DNA from: Pseudomonadota bacterium
GTDB lineage: Bacteria > Pseudomonadota > Alphaproteobacteria > Rhodobacterales > Rhodobacteraceae
Direction: 5' to 3'
Assembly (NCBI GenBank): GCA_020161615.1
Contig: JAIUPD010000005.1
Coordinates: forward strand, 186,001-250,000
DNA: 64,000 nucleotides
The position numbers and the translations under genes are program-made. Position 1 is the first letter of the stretch, and each line of letters starts with the position of its first letter. Under the pieces are notes generated by a model. The model was not told where the DNA came from and did no database searches. It worked only from the letters and a program-made list of their open reading frames with translations. Below, in pieces: positions 17,718 to 27,202 of the stretch.

Positions 17718-18596
17718 ATGCTCTATTGCGGCGTGGACATGGGCGGTACGGCCAGCCGCTGGGCCCTGGTCGACGCCGGGGGCGCGCTGGTCGCCCGGGG
17801 CGAGAGCCCGGGCGCCACGGGGCTGATCTTCACGCCTGAGGCGCGGGCGGCGTTCATCGCCGCCTTGGCCCCTGCCCGGGAGAAGGGCCCGCTCGCCGCG
17901 GCCTATATCGGCGCGACCGGCGCGGGGTTCGACGCGGACCCCCGCCTGCGTGCCGCCGCGGCCGAAGGGCTGCAGATCAAGCCGGAAAACGTGAGCGTCG
18001 TCAATGACATGGTGTTGGCCTGGCGGGCGGTCTGGCCCGAAGGTGGCGGGCATGTGGTGACGGCGGGCACCGGCTCGGTCGGCTTCTCGCTGGCCTCGGG
18101 CACAGCCACGCTGGTCGGCGGGCGCGGGCTGATGCTGGACGATGCGGGCTCGGGCGGCTGGATCGGCCTGCAGGCGGTCCGCGCGCTCTGGCGGCATATC
18201 GAGGAGACGGGCGGCACCCGCGGCGCCGGGGCGCTGGCCGAGGCGCTTTTCACCACGATAGGCGGCAGCAACTGGGACGCGACGCGGCGCTACGTCTATG
18301 GCGCCGACCGCGGCGCGCTGGCGGCGCTGGCCCGCCCGGTGTCCGAGGCCGCCGCCCAGGGCGACCCGCTGGCGCTGGCCCTGATGGCGCAGGCCGGGAC
18401 CGAGATTGCCCGCCTCTGCCGCCTGATCGTGGCCCGGGCCGGTCCCGGGCCGGTCGCGGTCTTCGGCGGCGCGCTGGGCCTGCATCCCTCGATCAAGACG
18501 GAGATCCTTCAGGGCACCCCGGACCTCACGCTGACCTTTCCCACCCCCGACGCGGCCCTCGCCGCCGCCCGCATCGCCGTGACGGAGGCCCGATGA
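17718..18596 (+). CDS. BadF/BadG-family sugar kinase, probable MurNAc/GlcNAc kinase
   Basis: A 292-residue ASKHA-fold kinase with the phosphate-1 motif CGVDMGGTASRWALVD at the N terminus and the phosphate-2 region VTAGTGSVGFSL near residue 115. BadF/BadG/BcrA-type members include N-acetylglucosamine kinases and the MurK kinase that phosphorylates MurNAc and GlcNAc. Its stop overlaps the murQ start by four bases, which favours a MurNAc-phosphorylating role supplying MurQ. A GlcNAc-specific kinase remains possible. Confidence 0.8.
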   Translation: MLYCGVDMGGTASRWALVDAGGALVARGESPGATGLIFTPEARAAFIAALAPAREKGPLAAAYIGATGAGFDADPRLRAAAAEGLQIKPENVSVVNDMVLAWRAVWPEGGGHVVTAGTGSVGFSLASGTATLVGGRGLMLDDAGSGGWIGLQAVRALWRHIEETGGTRGAGALAEALFTTIGGSNWDATRRYVYGADRGALAALARPVSEAAAQGDPLALALMAQAGTEIARLCRLIVARAGPGPVAVFGGALGLHPSIKTEILQGTPDLTLTFPTPDAALAAARIAVTEAR

Positions 18597-19471
18597 GCTC
18601 GACCGAACAGGCCGCCGCCCGCTTTGCCGGGATCGAGGGCTGGCCCACCCGTGACCTTGCCGCGGCGCTTCTGGAAACCCAGCTTGCCGCCGCCGCCGCC
18701 GCCGCCGGAACCCTGCCGATGCTGGCCCGCGCCATCGACGCCTGCGCCGAAAGGCTGGAGCGCGGCGGGCGGCTGATCTATTTGGGCGCCGGCACCTCGG
18801 GGCGGCTCGCGGTGCTGGACGCCGCCGAATTGCCGCCCACCTTCGACTGGCCCGCTGACCGGGCCGTTGCCCTGATGGCGGGCGGCCCGGGGGCGCTGCT
18901 GACGGCGGTCGAGGGGGCCGAGGACAGCCTGACCGAGGCGCCGCAAGCGCTGGCAGCTCTGGGGCTGGGCGCCACCGATGTGGTGATCGGCGTCGCGGCT
19001 TCGGGTCGGACGCCCTTTGTTCGGGCGGGGCTCAGGGCCGCGCGGGAGGTCGGCGCCCTGACGCTGGCGATCCTCAACGCACCGGAGGCGCCGCTGGCGG
19101 CGGAGGCCGAGATCGCGCTGGTGGCAGAGACGGGGGCGGAGATCATCGCGGGGTCCACCCGGATGAAGGCGGGGACGGCACAGAAGGTGCTGCTGAACTG
19201 CCTCTCGACCGGGGTGATGATCCGCCTCGGCTATGTCTACCGCGGCCGCATGGTCGAGATGCGGCCGACCAACGACAAGCTGACGGCACGGGCGGTGGCG
19301 ATGGTCGCCGATCTGACCGACGCCGGGCCGGAGGCCGCGGCGCAGGCACTGGCCGAGGGCGGCACGATCAAGGTGGCGGTGGTGATGCTGACGCTGGGGC
19401 TGAGTGTGGCCGAGGCCAAGGCGCGGCTGGCGGCAGCGGGCGGGAGGTTGGCGGCGGCGCTGCGGGGGTGA
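18593..19471 (+). CDS. murQ: N-acetylmuramic acid 6-phosphate etherase
   Basis: A 292-residue cytosolic SIS-domain lyase that cleaves the lactyl ether of MurNAc 6-phosphate, giving GlcNAc 6-phosphate and D-lactate in peptidoglycan recycling. LIYLGAGTSGRLAVLDAAELPPTF (about 59-82) and EIIAGSTRMKAGTAQKVLLN (about 182-201) are the family signatures. The gene overlaps the upstream kinase gene (ATGA), so the two form a recycling unit. The AmpD-like amidase at 29814 could act in the same pathway. Confidence 0.96.
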   Translation: MSSTEQAAARFAGIEGWPTRDLAAALLETQLAAAAAAAGTLPMLARAIDACAERLERGGRLIYLGAGTSGRLAVLDAAELPPTFDWPADRAVALMAGGPGALLTAVEGAEDSLTEAPQALAALGLGATDVVIGVAASGRTPFVRAGLRAAREVGALTLAILNAPEAPLAAEAEIALVAETGAEIIAGSTRMKAGTAQKVLLNCLSTGVMIRLGYVYRGRMVEMRPTNDKLTARAVAMVADLTDAGPEAAAQALAEGGTIKVAVVMLTLGLSVAEAKARLAAAGGRLAAALRG

Positions 19472-19788
19472 GGCGGGCCGATTTTGGCAAGGGCGGTTGC
19501 GGAAGATGCGTGCGAACACGCCCCCTACAGCGGTTGGGTTGTGGCGGCTGGTTGCTTCCTCCCGGCCTCGCTAGGTGGGATGAAATCCCACCCTACCGGG
19601 CCGAGACGATGCGATCCGGGCATTGCCTCGGCGATCGTTCGACGCCCCTTAGGGTGCGTGCTCGCACGCACCTCCCGCGACCGACACCGCGAGGTGGGAT
19701 GAAATCTCACCCGACCGGGTCTTCCCAACCCTGTGTGCCCGCACCGGCGTCCCGTAGGGTGGGATTTCATCCCACCCGGCGCAACCGC
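19472..19788. repeat. extragenic palindrome array between convergent murQ and serS
   Basis: This 317-base gap holds no gene. It contains three copies of a hairpin built on GGTGGGA-TGAAA-TCCCACC: 19574-19592 (perfect), 19693-19711 (one mismatch) and 19757-19777 (inverted orientation, arms extended by one G/C pair). A fourth, unrelated hairpin GGTGCGTGC-TC-GCACGCACC lies at 19653-19672. The array may end transcription from both sides and resembles REP-type repeats. Confidence 0.7.
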
Positions 19789-21081
19789 TCAGACCAGCAC
19801 ACCCTCGGCCGAAATCCGCGTCTTGCCGCCCAGCCAGGGATGCAGCGCCTTGGGCAGCTCGACCGAACCGTCCGCCTGCTGCCCGTTCTCCAGAACCGCG
19901 ATGAGGCAGCGCCCCACCGCCAGACCGGACCCGTTGAGCGAAGCCAGATATTCCGGCTTGCCGCCACCCTCGGGCCGGAAGCGGCCATTCATGCGCCGGG
20001 CCTGGAAGGTGCCGCAGGTCGAGCACGAGGAAATCTCGCGGTATTTCCCCTGACCCGGCAGCCAGACCTCGATGTCATGCGTCTTCTGCGACCCGAAGCC
20101 CATGTCGCCGGTACAGAGCACCACGGTCCGGTACGGCAGTTCCAGCTTTTCCAGGATCGCCTGGGCGCAGGCGGTCATGCGGTCATGCTCGGCCAGCGCC
20201 TCGTCGGGGTGGCAGAGGGTGACCATCTCCACCTTCTCGAACTGGTGCTGGCGCAGGATGCCGGTCGTGTCCTTGCCCGCCGACCCGGCTTCCGAGCGGA
20301 AACAATGGGTGTGCGCCGTCATCCGCACCGGCAGGCTGGCGCCGTCCAGGATCTCGCCGGCGGCGAAATTGGTCATGGTGACTTCCGAGGTCGGGATCAA
20401 CCACCAGCCATTCGTCGTCTCATAGCTGTCCTCGGCGAATTTGGGCAGGTTGCCGGTGCCGTACATCGCCTCGGGCTTGACCAGCACCGGGGTCCAGCAT
20501 TCTTCCAGCCCGTGCTCGGTCGTATGCGTGTCGATCATGAATTGCGCCAGCGCCCGGTGAACGCGGGCCACGGCGCCCTTCAACACCATGAAGCGCGCAC
20601 CCGAGAGTTTCGCGGCGAGACCCAGATCGAGCCCGGGCTTCACGCCCGGGATGTCGAAATGCTCGACCGGGGTGAAATCCAGCGCCTTCGGCGCGCCCCA
20701 GCGGCGGATTTCCACGTTGTCGTTTTCATCGGCGCCATCGGGCACCTCGGCCAGCGGCAGGTTCGGGATCACCTCCAGCGCCGCGGTCAGCGCCGCATCC
20801 TCGGCCGCGGCCTCGGCGGTCAGCGCCGCGATCTCGGCCTTCTTCTCGGCCACCAGCGCGCGCAGGCGCTCGAACTCGGCGTCATCGCCCCGGGCCTTGG
20901 CGGCGCCCACTTCCTTCGACGCGCGGTTCTGCTCGGCCTGCGCCGTCTCGGCGGCGAGGATCTTGGCCCGGCGCCCCTCGTCCAGCGCCAGAAGCGCGGC
21001 CGATTGCGGCGCCAGACCCCGGCGGGCCAGGGCGGCGTCGAAAGCGGCGGGATTCTCGCGGATGGCGCGGATGTCGTGCAT
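19789..21081 (-). CDS. serS: seryl-tRNA synthetase
   Basis: A 430-residue class II synthetase charging tRNA-Ser. The N-terminal 110 residues form the long coiled-coil arm that contacts the tRNA ([22 protein letters not shown] onward, charged heptads to about residue 100). The class II core follows, with [22 protein letters not shown] (motif 2 region), [26 protein letters not shown] and a C-terminal [16 protein letters not shown]. The ATG at 21081 was chosen over an upstream start because it gives the normal N terminus and has an AGGA ribosome site. Confidence 0.98.
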   Translation of the reverse strand: MHDIRAIRENPAAFDAALARRGLAPQSAALLALDEGRRAKILAAETAQAEQNRASKEVGAAKARGDDAEFERLRALVAEKKAEIAALTAEAAAEDAALTAALEVIPNLPLAEVPDGADENDNVEIRRWGAPKALDFTPVEHFDIPGVKPGLDLGLAAKLSGARFMVLKGAVARVHRALAQFMIDTHTTEHGLEECWTPVLVKPEAMYGTGNLPKFAEDSYETTNGWWLIPTSEVTMTNFAAGEILDGASLPVRMTAHTHCFRSEAGSAGKDTTGILRQHQFEKVEMVTLCHPDEALAEHDRMTACAQAILEKLELPYRTVVLCTGDMGFGSQKTHDIEVWLPGQGKYREISSCSTCGTFQARRMNGRFRPEGGGKPEYLASLNGSGLAVGRCLIAVLENGQQADGSVELPKALHPWLGGKTRISAEGVLV

Positions 21082-21216
21082 GATCGTCCTCGAATTCGGT
21101 TTGGCGCAGGTATGCACCAAAGCGGGACGCGGGAAAAGACGGAGTTAAAATTCACCGCCACGATGAACCGAAGGCCCCCGGATCGGCACCTTGAGGCAAA
21201 GGGCAAGGAAAAGGCC

Positions 21217-21777
21217 ATGGCCGGAACCGACAAACGCAGGGCGCTCATCGCCTATCATGCCGCGGGCGCCCGGCTGGGACGCGAACGGGATTTCGCGGCG
21301 CTGGTGAGCCTGTGCGACGGGCGGCTGCGTGCCCATGCCCGGCGGCTGACGGATGACGCCGAAACGGCGGGCGACGTGGTGCAGGAAAGCTGGCTGGCCA
21401 TTGCCCGGGCGCTGCCGGGGCTCAGGGACGAGGGCGCCTTTCTGGCCTTCGCACTACGGATCGTGACCCGGGCCGCCGCGCGGGACCTCGGCCGCAAGCA
21501 GCGCCGCCGCGCCGCCGATCAGGGCTTTGGCGAGGCGCAGCCCGATCACGTCCCGCCGCCCGATACCGCGCCCGCCGCGCCCGATCTGCAGGCGGCCATC
21601 GCCGCCCTGCCGCCGGCCCACCGGGCGGCGCTGGAACTCTTTTACCTTGAAGGGCTATCCGTGGCCGAAGTCGCCCATGCCCTCGACATCCCGCCGGGCA
21701 CCGTCAAGTCCCGGCTCATGACCGCCCGCGCCCGGCTCAGGGCGCATCTGGAAGGAGAAACCGATGGACAATCTTGA
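21217..21777 (+). CDS. ECF-type RNA polymerase sigma factor
   Basis: A 186-residue sigma-70 family protein. Region 2 is at about 25-95 (HARRLTDDAETAGDVVQESWLAIARALPGLRDEGAFLAFALRIVTRAAAR) and region 4 at about 125-180 (LPPAHRAALELFYLEGLSVAEVAHALDIPPGTVKSRLMTARARL). The ATG at 21217 has a GGAAAAGG ribosome site; an upstream in-frame ATG near 21163 would add a basic tail. Its 3' end overlaps a small membrane-protein gene by 14 bases, which suggests a sigma/membrane-partner pair. Confidence 0.92.
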   Translation: MAGTDKRRALIAYHAAGARLGRERDFAALVSLCDGRLRAHARRLTDDAETAGDVVQESWLAIARALPGLRDEGAFLAFALRIVTRAAARDLGRKQRRRAADQGFGEAQPDHVPPPDTAPAAPDLQAAIAALPPAHRAALELFYLEGLSVAEVAHALDIPPGTVKSRLMTARARLRAHLEGETDGQS

Positions 21778-22111
21778 CCGCATGATCGCCGAGGCCCTGG
21801 CCGAGGATGACAAGGCTCTGCCCGACCCCGGCTATTTCTCGCTCGCCACCAGCATATTTCACGGCCGCAGCAGCTGGACCAACTGGGTGGTGATGGCGGT
21901 GCAGATCGTGCTCTTCCTGGCCGCTGTCTGGGCAGGCTGGCATTTCTACACCGCCACCGAGGCCGTGGCGGCCGTCAAATGGGGGATCAGCGCGGCGACG
22001 CTGGCCATCGTCGCCACCCAGCTGAAGATGGCGCTGATGCCGGTCATGCAGGCCAACCGCGTGCTGCTGGCGATCCGGCGGCTGGAATTGCGGCTGGCGG
22101 GGGGGCGGTGA
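21764..22111 (+). CDS. small membrane protein (DUF6768-like) coupled to the sigma factor
   Basis: A 115-residue protein beginning MDNLDRMIAEALAEDDKAL, with two or three hydrophobic segments (WVVMAVQIVLFLAAVWAGWHF at about 42-62, AAVKWGISAATLAIVATQLKMALM at about 69-92) and a basic C terminus. It overlaps the sigma gene by 14 bases in another frame, so translation is probably coupled. This layout is typical of an anti-sigma or sigma-linked membrane protein, but it has no zinc-binding anti-sigma motif, so the role is inferred from context. Confidence 0.75.
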   Translation: MDNLDRMIAEALAEDDKALPDPGYFSLATSIFHGRSSWTNWVVMAVQIVLFLAAVWAGWHFYTATEAVAAVKWGISAATLAIVATQLKMALMPVMQANRVLLAIRRLELRLAGGR

Positions 22112-22117
22112 GCCCCC

Positions 22118-22603
22118 TCAATTCTGCTGTTGCAGCAGCAGCTCGAACGAGACACGGCACCCGGGCGTCCCCGCGAAATTGCGGATATCGCCCCAGATGC
22201 GCACCGTCTCGGCCGTCTCGGCCCCGATCAGGGCCGGATACATCGAGCGGAAGCGCACCTGCGTCGGCCGCCGCTCCCTCGCCGAGGAAAAATAGGCGTC
22301 GTCGAGGATCTGGTACAGCTCGACCGGCTGGAAGACGGTGGTGAAGTTCCCGTCCACCTGCAGGGCAAAGGCCCGGTCCATGGCGAAAAAGGCCAGGAGG
22401 CTGCGGTCGGGGTTGTAGCCGATGTTGGCGGGCTCGAACCGGACCATGAAGGCGGCCGAATTCTCGATCCAGCCGGCATTCACGCATTCCTCGGAAAAAA
22501 GGTTGATGGTGCCCCCGCCCTGAAACCGGCCGTTGAAAGCGACTGCCGGGGCGGGCAGCAGCGACGAGGCAAGGACCGAGGCGAAAAGGAAAAGGCGCAG
22601 CAT
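22118..22603 (-). CDS. secreted protein of unknown function
   Basis: A 161-residue protein with a signal peptide (LRLFLFASVLASSLLPAPAVA, cleavage likely after AVA near residue 22). The mature part begins FNGRFQGGGTINLFSEECVNAGW and has two cysteines, which could form a disulfide in the periplasm. I do not recognise the family. It is convergent with the sigma operon and upstream of nothing obvious. It may be an exported stress protein. Confidence 0.7.
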   Translation of the reverse strand: MLRLFLFASVLASSLLPAPAVAFNGRFQGGGTINLFSEECVNAGWIENSAAFMVRFEPANIGYNPDRSLLAFFAMDRAFALQVDGNFTTVFQPVELYQILDDAYFSSARERRPTQVRFRSMYPALIGAETAETVRIWGDIRNFAGTPGCRVSFELLLQQQN

Positions 22604-22654
22604 GACAGGGCTCCGAAGCCGAACGACACAGCGCCCGTCTACCCCTTCTCCGTG

Positions 22655-25600
22655 TCAGGATTGCGGCGATTCCCGTGCAGGTTGTGGAATTTCTCGCCAT
22701 GACCGTCCGGCCCGTGCCAGCCCCAGATCGTCAAGGATCGCATAGAGCGCGGGCAGAACCACCAGCACCAGAAGCGTCGAGGCCATCATACCGAAGACCA
22801 CGCTCACCACCAGCGGCTTCAGGACCTGCGCCTGAAGCGAGGTTTCGGCCAGCAGCGGCACCATGCCGATGACCGTGGTGCCCACGGTGATGACGATGGG
22901 GCGGAACCGCGCCCGCACCGCCGCCCCTGCCCCCGCCGCCAGTGTCAGCCCCTCCCCCACCCGCGCCTTTGTGACCTCGACCAGCAGGATGGCATTGTTC
23001 ACCACGATCCCCGCCAGCGAGGCCGCCCCCATCATCGAGGGCATGGAAATGTCGTAGCCCGTGGCCCAATGCCCCCAGACCACGCCCAGAAAGGCCAGCG
23101 GTATGGTCAGCATGACGATCACCGGCTCGGCATAGCTGCGGAACTGGAAGGAGAGCACCAGATAGATCCCCAGAAGCCCGATCAGGAAGCCCCGGACGAT
23201 GGAGCCCGAGGTCTCGGCGAGGTTCGCCGCCTGCCCCTCGACATGGACCCTGAGGCCCGGCACCTCGGCTTCGATCTGCGGCAGCAGCGTCGACCGTAGC
23301 GCGGCGGTGATGGCATCGGCATTGCCCAGCCGCTGGTCGACATCCGCCTGAACCGTAACGCCCCGCTGGCCGTCGACCTGGGTGATCGTGCCCCAGCCTC
23401 GGGCCTCCTCGACCCGGACCACCGTCTCGAAGGGGACGCTGCGCCCGTCGGCCAGCAGGAAGCGGAAATCCTCCAGATCGGCCAGCGCGTCGCGGTCGGT
23501 ATCGGTCAGGATCAGCTCGACCTCATGGGCGATGGTGCCGCGGCGCACGTCCTCCAGCGGCGCCCCCAGAAAGGCCGCGCGCAGCTGGTTCGCCACCTCG
23601 GCCGCGGTCAGGCCCAGCGCCGGGGCGCCCTCGGTCAGCGTCAGCCGCAATTCCGGCTTGCCCGGGCGAAGGTCGATCATCGCGTTGCGGATGCCCGCAT
23701 AGCTCTGCAGTTCGGCCAGAACCCGCGCGGCTTGCCGGTGCAGCACGTCAAGGTCGGGATGGGTGAGCCGGATCTCGATGGCCACGCCCTGCGGACCGAT
23801 CCCCGGTTCGGCGATGATCAGGGACGAGGCGCCGGGCAAGGGGCCGATCTCGGCCCGCCAGGCCTCGGCGATACTGTCCAGCGGCGTGGCGCGGACCTCG
23901 GCGCTGAGCAGATCGGCGCCGACCGTCGCCACATGCGCCCCTGCCTCGCCGGCCGAGACGTTGCGGTTCGTCCGCGTGATCCGCCGCACGACCAGCGGCT
24001 GGCCCCCGGGCTGGTCCGGCGAGAGCCGCGCGTTGACCCGGGCCAGCGCCGCCTCGACCTGCGCCACCGCTTCCGAGGTCCGCGCCAGCGGCGTGCCCTG
24101 CGGCATGAGGATCCGTGCCTCCAGCACGTCGCCGTCGATATCGGGCAGCGCCTCGCGCTTCACCAGACCCGAGCCCACAGCGCCCAGGGTCAGGATCAGC
24201 CCGGCCAGCGCCAGCCCCACGGTCAGATAGCGCGCCCGGATCGCCAGATCGGCCAGCCTGCCCATCCCCTCGCGCAGATAATCGAACCCCCGGTCGAAAC
24301 CGCGGCGGAACCGCCCCTCGGGCCTGCCCGCGCGGTCGCCCTCGTGGCGCAGATGGTGGGGCAGGATCAGGAAGGCCTCGATCAGGCTGGCCGCCAGCGC
24401 CGCGATCAGCACCAAGGGTAGGACCTGTAGGACCTTGCCCAATTGCCCGGCAAGAAAGGACAGCGGGCCGAAGACGGCGATGGTCGTCAGGAACGAAGCC
24501 ATGACCCCCGGCGCCACCGCCATCACGCCGCGCACCACGCCCGTCAGACCGTCGCCCCGCGCGGCTTCGACGGCGATGGAATCCGACAGCACGATGGAAT
24601 CGTCCATGACGATGCCGATGGCCATGAGCAGCGCCACCAGCGTGATCATGTTCAGCGTCAGCCCCGTCAGCGCCATCATCGCCAGCGCCCCGGCCATCGC
24701 CACCGGCAGCCCCATCGCCGCCCAGAGCGCGAGGCCCGGCCGGAAGAAGAGGCTCATCACGATCACCACCAGCACCAGCCCGGCGGCGCCGTTGCGGATC
24801 AGCATGGCCAGACGGTCGCGCACGATCGAGGTCGTGTCCTGCACCACCTCGACGCTCAGCGCCGGCGGCAGATGCGCCGTCTCGGCGCCAATCTGCCCGC
24901 GCAGGGCCTCCAGCGCGCGGAGGGCGTCGGTGCCCCGGGGCTTGTGGATCTCCAGCAGGATCGTGGGCACGCCGTCGACATAGGCGCGTTCCTCGAAAGG
25001 CGCATGGATCTCGCTCACCCGGGCAACATCGCCCAGGACCAGCCGGGCGCCATTATCCTCGACCAGCACGGGCAGCGCTTCCAGCTCTTCGATGCTGCGC
25101 CGTTCCTCGGTCAGCCTGAGGCGCAGGTCGGCGGCCGCTGTCTCCAGCGTGCCCGCGGGCTGGTCGAGGCTCTGCGACCCCAGCACATTGGCCAACCCCG
25201 CCGGCGTCAGCCCGTGCTGGGCCAGAACCGCGCGGTCGGCCTCGATGCGGAATTGCCGGGTGCCGAGGCCCGAGCGGTTGACCAACGCAATCTCGGGCAG
25301 CGCCGCCAGCCGGTCCGCCAGACCGTCGGCGTAAAGGTCGAGGTCGCGCAGCGGCAGATCGCCCGAAACGGCGACCGAGGCCACGACATCGGTGCGGTGC
25401 AATTCGCGCACCTGCGGCGCCTCGGCCCGCGAGGGCAGCGTGTCCAGCGCGCCGACCTCGGTCCGCAGCGCGTTGACGAAGCGGATGGCGTCGCCCCCCT
25501 GCGCCATGGTGGCCACGGCGCGGGCGCGGTTGTCCTGCGCCGTGCAGCGCAGTTCCTTCAGCGCCTCGACCCCCTGCACCGCATCCCAGAGCGGCCGGCA

Positions 25601-25783
25601 GATCGCCTCCTCGACCTCGGCCGCGGTGGCGCCGCGATAGGTCACGGCGATCTCGACCTCGGTATCGCGGAAATCGGGAAAGGTCTCGCGCACCAGTGTC
25701 GGCAGCGACAGCGCGCCAACGGCAAGGAAAAGGATCAGCAGCAGATTGGCCGCCGTCGGATGGCCCGCGAACCAGCGGATCAC
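22655..25783 (-). CDS. RND-family efflux transporter permease subunit
   Basis: A 1042-residue inner-membrane proton-driven pump of the AcrB/HAE1 type. It has the paired Asp in TM4 (GIVMDDSIVLSDS), two large periplasmic loops and the C-terminal transmembrane block (FQFRSYAEPVIVMLTIPLAFLGVVWGHW, SLAGIVVNNAILLVEV). It is translationally coupled (ATGA at 25780-25783) to the adaptor gene. No outer-membrane factor or dedicated regulator is adjacent, so it must borrow a TolC-like channel. Substrates are unknown. Confidence 0.95.
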   Translation of the reverse strand: MIRWFAGHPTAANLLLILFLAVGALSLPTLVRETFPDFRDTEVEIAVTYRGATAAEVEEAICRPLWDAVQGVEALKELRCTAQDNRARAVATMAQGGDAIRFVNALRTEVGALDTLPSRAEAPQVRELHRTDVVASVAVSGDLPLRDLDLYADGLADRLAALPEIALVNRSGLGTRQFRIEADRAVLAQHGLTPAGLANVLGSQSLDQPAGTLETAAADLRLRLTEERRSIEELEALPVLVEDNGARLVLGDVARVSEIHAPFEERAYVDGVPTILLEIHKPRGTDALRALEALRGQIGAETAHLPPALSVEVVQDTTSIVRDRLAMLIRNGAAGLVLVVIVMSLFFRPGLALWAAMGLPVAMAGALAMMALTGLTLNMITLVALLMAIGIVMDDSIVLSDSIAVEAARGDGLTGVVRGVMAVAPGVMASFLTTIAVFGPLSFLAGQLGKVLQVLPLVLIAALAASLIEAFLILPHHLRHEGDRAGRPEGRFRRGFDRGFDYLREGMGRLADLAIRARYLTVGLALAGLILTLGAVGSGLVKREALPDIDGDVLEARILMPQGTPLARTSEAVAQVEAALARVNARLSPDQPGGQPLVVRRITRTNRNVSAGEAGAHVATVGADLLSAEVRATPLDSIAEAWRAEIGPLPGASSLIIAEPGIGPQGVAIEIRLTHPDLDVLHRQAARVLAELQSYAGIRNAMIDLRPGKPELRLTLTEGAPALGLTAAEVANQLRAAFLGAPLEDVRRGTIAHEVELILTDTDRDALADLEDFRFLLADGRSVPFETVVRVEEARGWGTITQVDGQRGVTVQADVDQRLGNADAITAALRSTLLPQIEAEVPGLRVHVEGQAANLAETSGSIVRGFLIGLLGIYLVLSFQFRSYAEPVIVMLTIPLAFLGVVWGHWATGYDISMPSMMGAASLAGIVVNNAILLVEVTKARVGEGLTLAAGAGAAVRARFRPIVITVGTTVIGMVPLLAETSLQAQVLKPLVVSVVFGMMASTLLVLVVLPALYAILDDLGLARAGRSWREIPQPARESPQS

Positions 25784-27078
25784 GGCGAAACCGCCGTCAG
25801 CGCCATGCCCGGGATGGCCGGGGCGATGTCATCGAGCACCAGCCGCTCCCCGGCCGACAGCCCCTCGGCGATCACCGCGCGGTCGCCCTGTCGGAAGGCC
25901 ACCGTCACCGCGCGCAACTCCAGCCGCCCGTCCGCGTCCATCAGATAGACGGTGCCGCCATGCACCGCCCCCGCCGGGATGGCAATCACCTCGGGCAGTC
26001 CCGGGCCGGTCATCGTCACCTGCACCTGCAAATTGCCGACCAGCGGGATGCGTTCGGGCGGATGCGCGCCCTCGTAGGGATCGGCGATCTCGATCACCGC
26101 CTGCACCGTTCGCGCCCGCGGGTCCAGCGCCGGTTCCACCCGGGTCAGGCGCCCCGGCCAGATCTGGCCGGGATTGCTGACCGGCTCCACCGCGACCGTG
26201 ACCAGCCCCTCGCGTTGCTGCTCGACGATATCGAGGATGCTGCCCGCGATCTCCACCCCGCTCATCAGGCGCTGAAAAGCGGCGATGGGCACCTGAGCCA
26301 GAACCTCGGCCCGCGACAGCCCCTCGCCCGAGACCAGCACCTGCCCCACCGACACGACCTGATAAAGCTCGGCCGGGGCGGCGGTGATCCGCAGATCGAA
26401 GGGGGCGGTGATCTCGGTATGCGACAGATCCCGCCGCGCCCGGGCCAGCGCCGCCTCGGTCCGCGCCCGCTGCGCGGCGTTGCGATCCTGCCGCGAGGGG
26501 ATCAGCGCCAGCGCGTTCTGCAGTTCGACCACCGTGCGCCGCGCCGCCAGCAAGGCGCGCTCGGCCTCGTCGCGGCGGGCGGCGGCGGCGGTGCCCTGCG
26601 CCACCAACTCGCGGGTCCGCGCCGCGTCCGCCTCGCTCAGCGCCAGCCGCGCCTCCTCCAGCGCCAGCACCCGGCGGGTATTCTCGGCCTCGGCCGCGAT
26701 CTGCGCCGCCTCGGCATTGAGCGACGCCAGATCCGCCTCGGCCTGGGCGATGGCCAGTTGGTAGTCGGCCGGGTCGATCCTGAGCAGCACCGCGCCTTCG
26801 CGCACCAGGCGCCCGCTGGCCAGATCCGGGTCGCGCCACAGGACCGATCCCCGGACCTCGCTCACGGCGGTCCAGGTATCGGCCGCGCGCACATTGCCCC
26901 AGCCCTGCGCCACCGGCACCAGGGGCGCGGCCGTCACCGCCTCGACCCGGACGGCAAGCCCGGACTCGGCGCCCTGCACCCGCCCCGGCCCCGGCGCCTC
27001 GGCCACCAGCCGCGCCGTTCCCAGCGCCGCCAGCGCGACCGGCACCAGTACCATCAACAAGGCCATGAGCCGCCGCAT
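25780..27078 (-). CDS. RND efflux periplasmic adaptor (membrane fusion protein)
   Basis: A 432-residue adaptor. It has an N-terminal hydrophobic anchor (MRRLMALLMVLVPVALAALG), a lipoyl/barrel-sandwich half around VREGAVLLRIDPADYQLAIAQAEADL, a long alpha-helical hairpin at about 105-210 rich in Ala, Glu and Arg, then the second lipoyl half and beta-barrel (VEPALDPRARTVQAVIEI). It links the permease to an outer-membrane channel. The ATG at 27078 has an AGGGGG ribosome site eight bases upstream. Confidence 0.93.
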   Translation of the reverse strand: MRRLMALLMVLVPVALAALGTARLVAEAPGPGRVQGAESGLAVRVEAVTAAPLVPVAQGWGNVRAADTWTAVSEVRGSVLWRDPDLASGRLVREGAVLLRIDPADYQLAIAQAEADLASLNAEAAQIAAEAENTRRVLALEEARLALSEADAARTRELVAQGTAAAARRDEAERALLAARRTVVELQNALALIPSRQDRNAAQRARTEAALARARRDLSHTEITAPFDLRITAAPAELYQVVSVGQVLVSGEGLSRAEVLAQVPIAAFQRLMSGVEIAGSILDIVEQQREGLVTVAVEPVSNPGQIWPGRLTRVEPALDPRARTVQAVIEIADPYEGAHPPERIPLVGNLQVQVTMTGPGLPEVIAIPAGAVHGGTVYLMDADGRLELRAVTVAFRQGDRAVIAEGLSAGERLVLDDIAPAIPGMALTAVSP

Positions 27079-27148
27079 GCCAAACCCCCTAAGTGACTGC
27101 TGACACGCTAGACCCGGCCCCTTCCGTCGGCAAGCCGCGCCGCCGCGC

Positions 27149-27177
27149 TTGCACCCATTCGCCCCTGCGGCTAAACC
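27149..27177 (+). promoter_or_regulatory. candidate gatCA promoter
   Basis: TTGCAC (27149-27154) and TAAACC (27172-27177) are separated by 17 bases, about 25 bases before the gatC start. The same TTGCAC-N17 layout precedes uvrB and gyrA in this window. The -10 is weak; assigned by eye. Confidence 0.4.
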
Positions 27178-27202
27178 GCTCGCCATCCCAGTGGAGAATG
27201 CC

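Noticed and set aside
19472-19788. CRISPR array
   Set aside because: Only three hairpin copies with unequal spacing and mixed orientation; no uniform repeats and no cas genes in the window.
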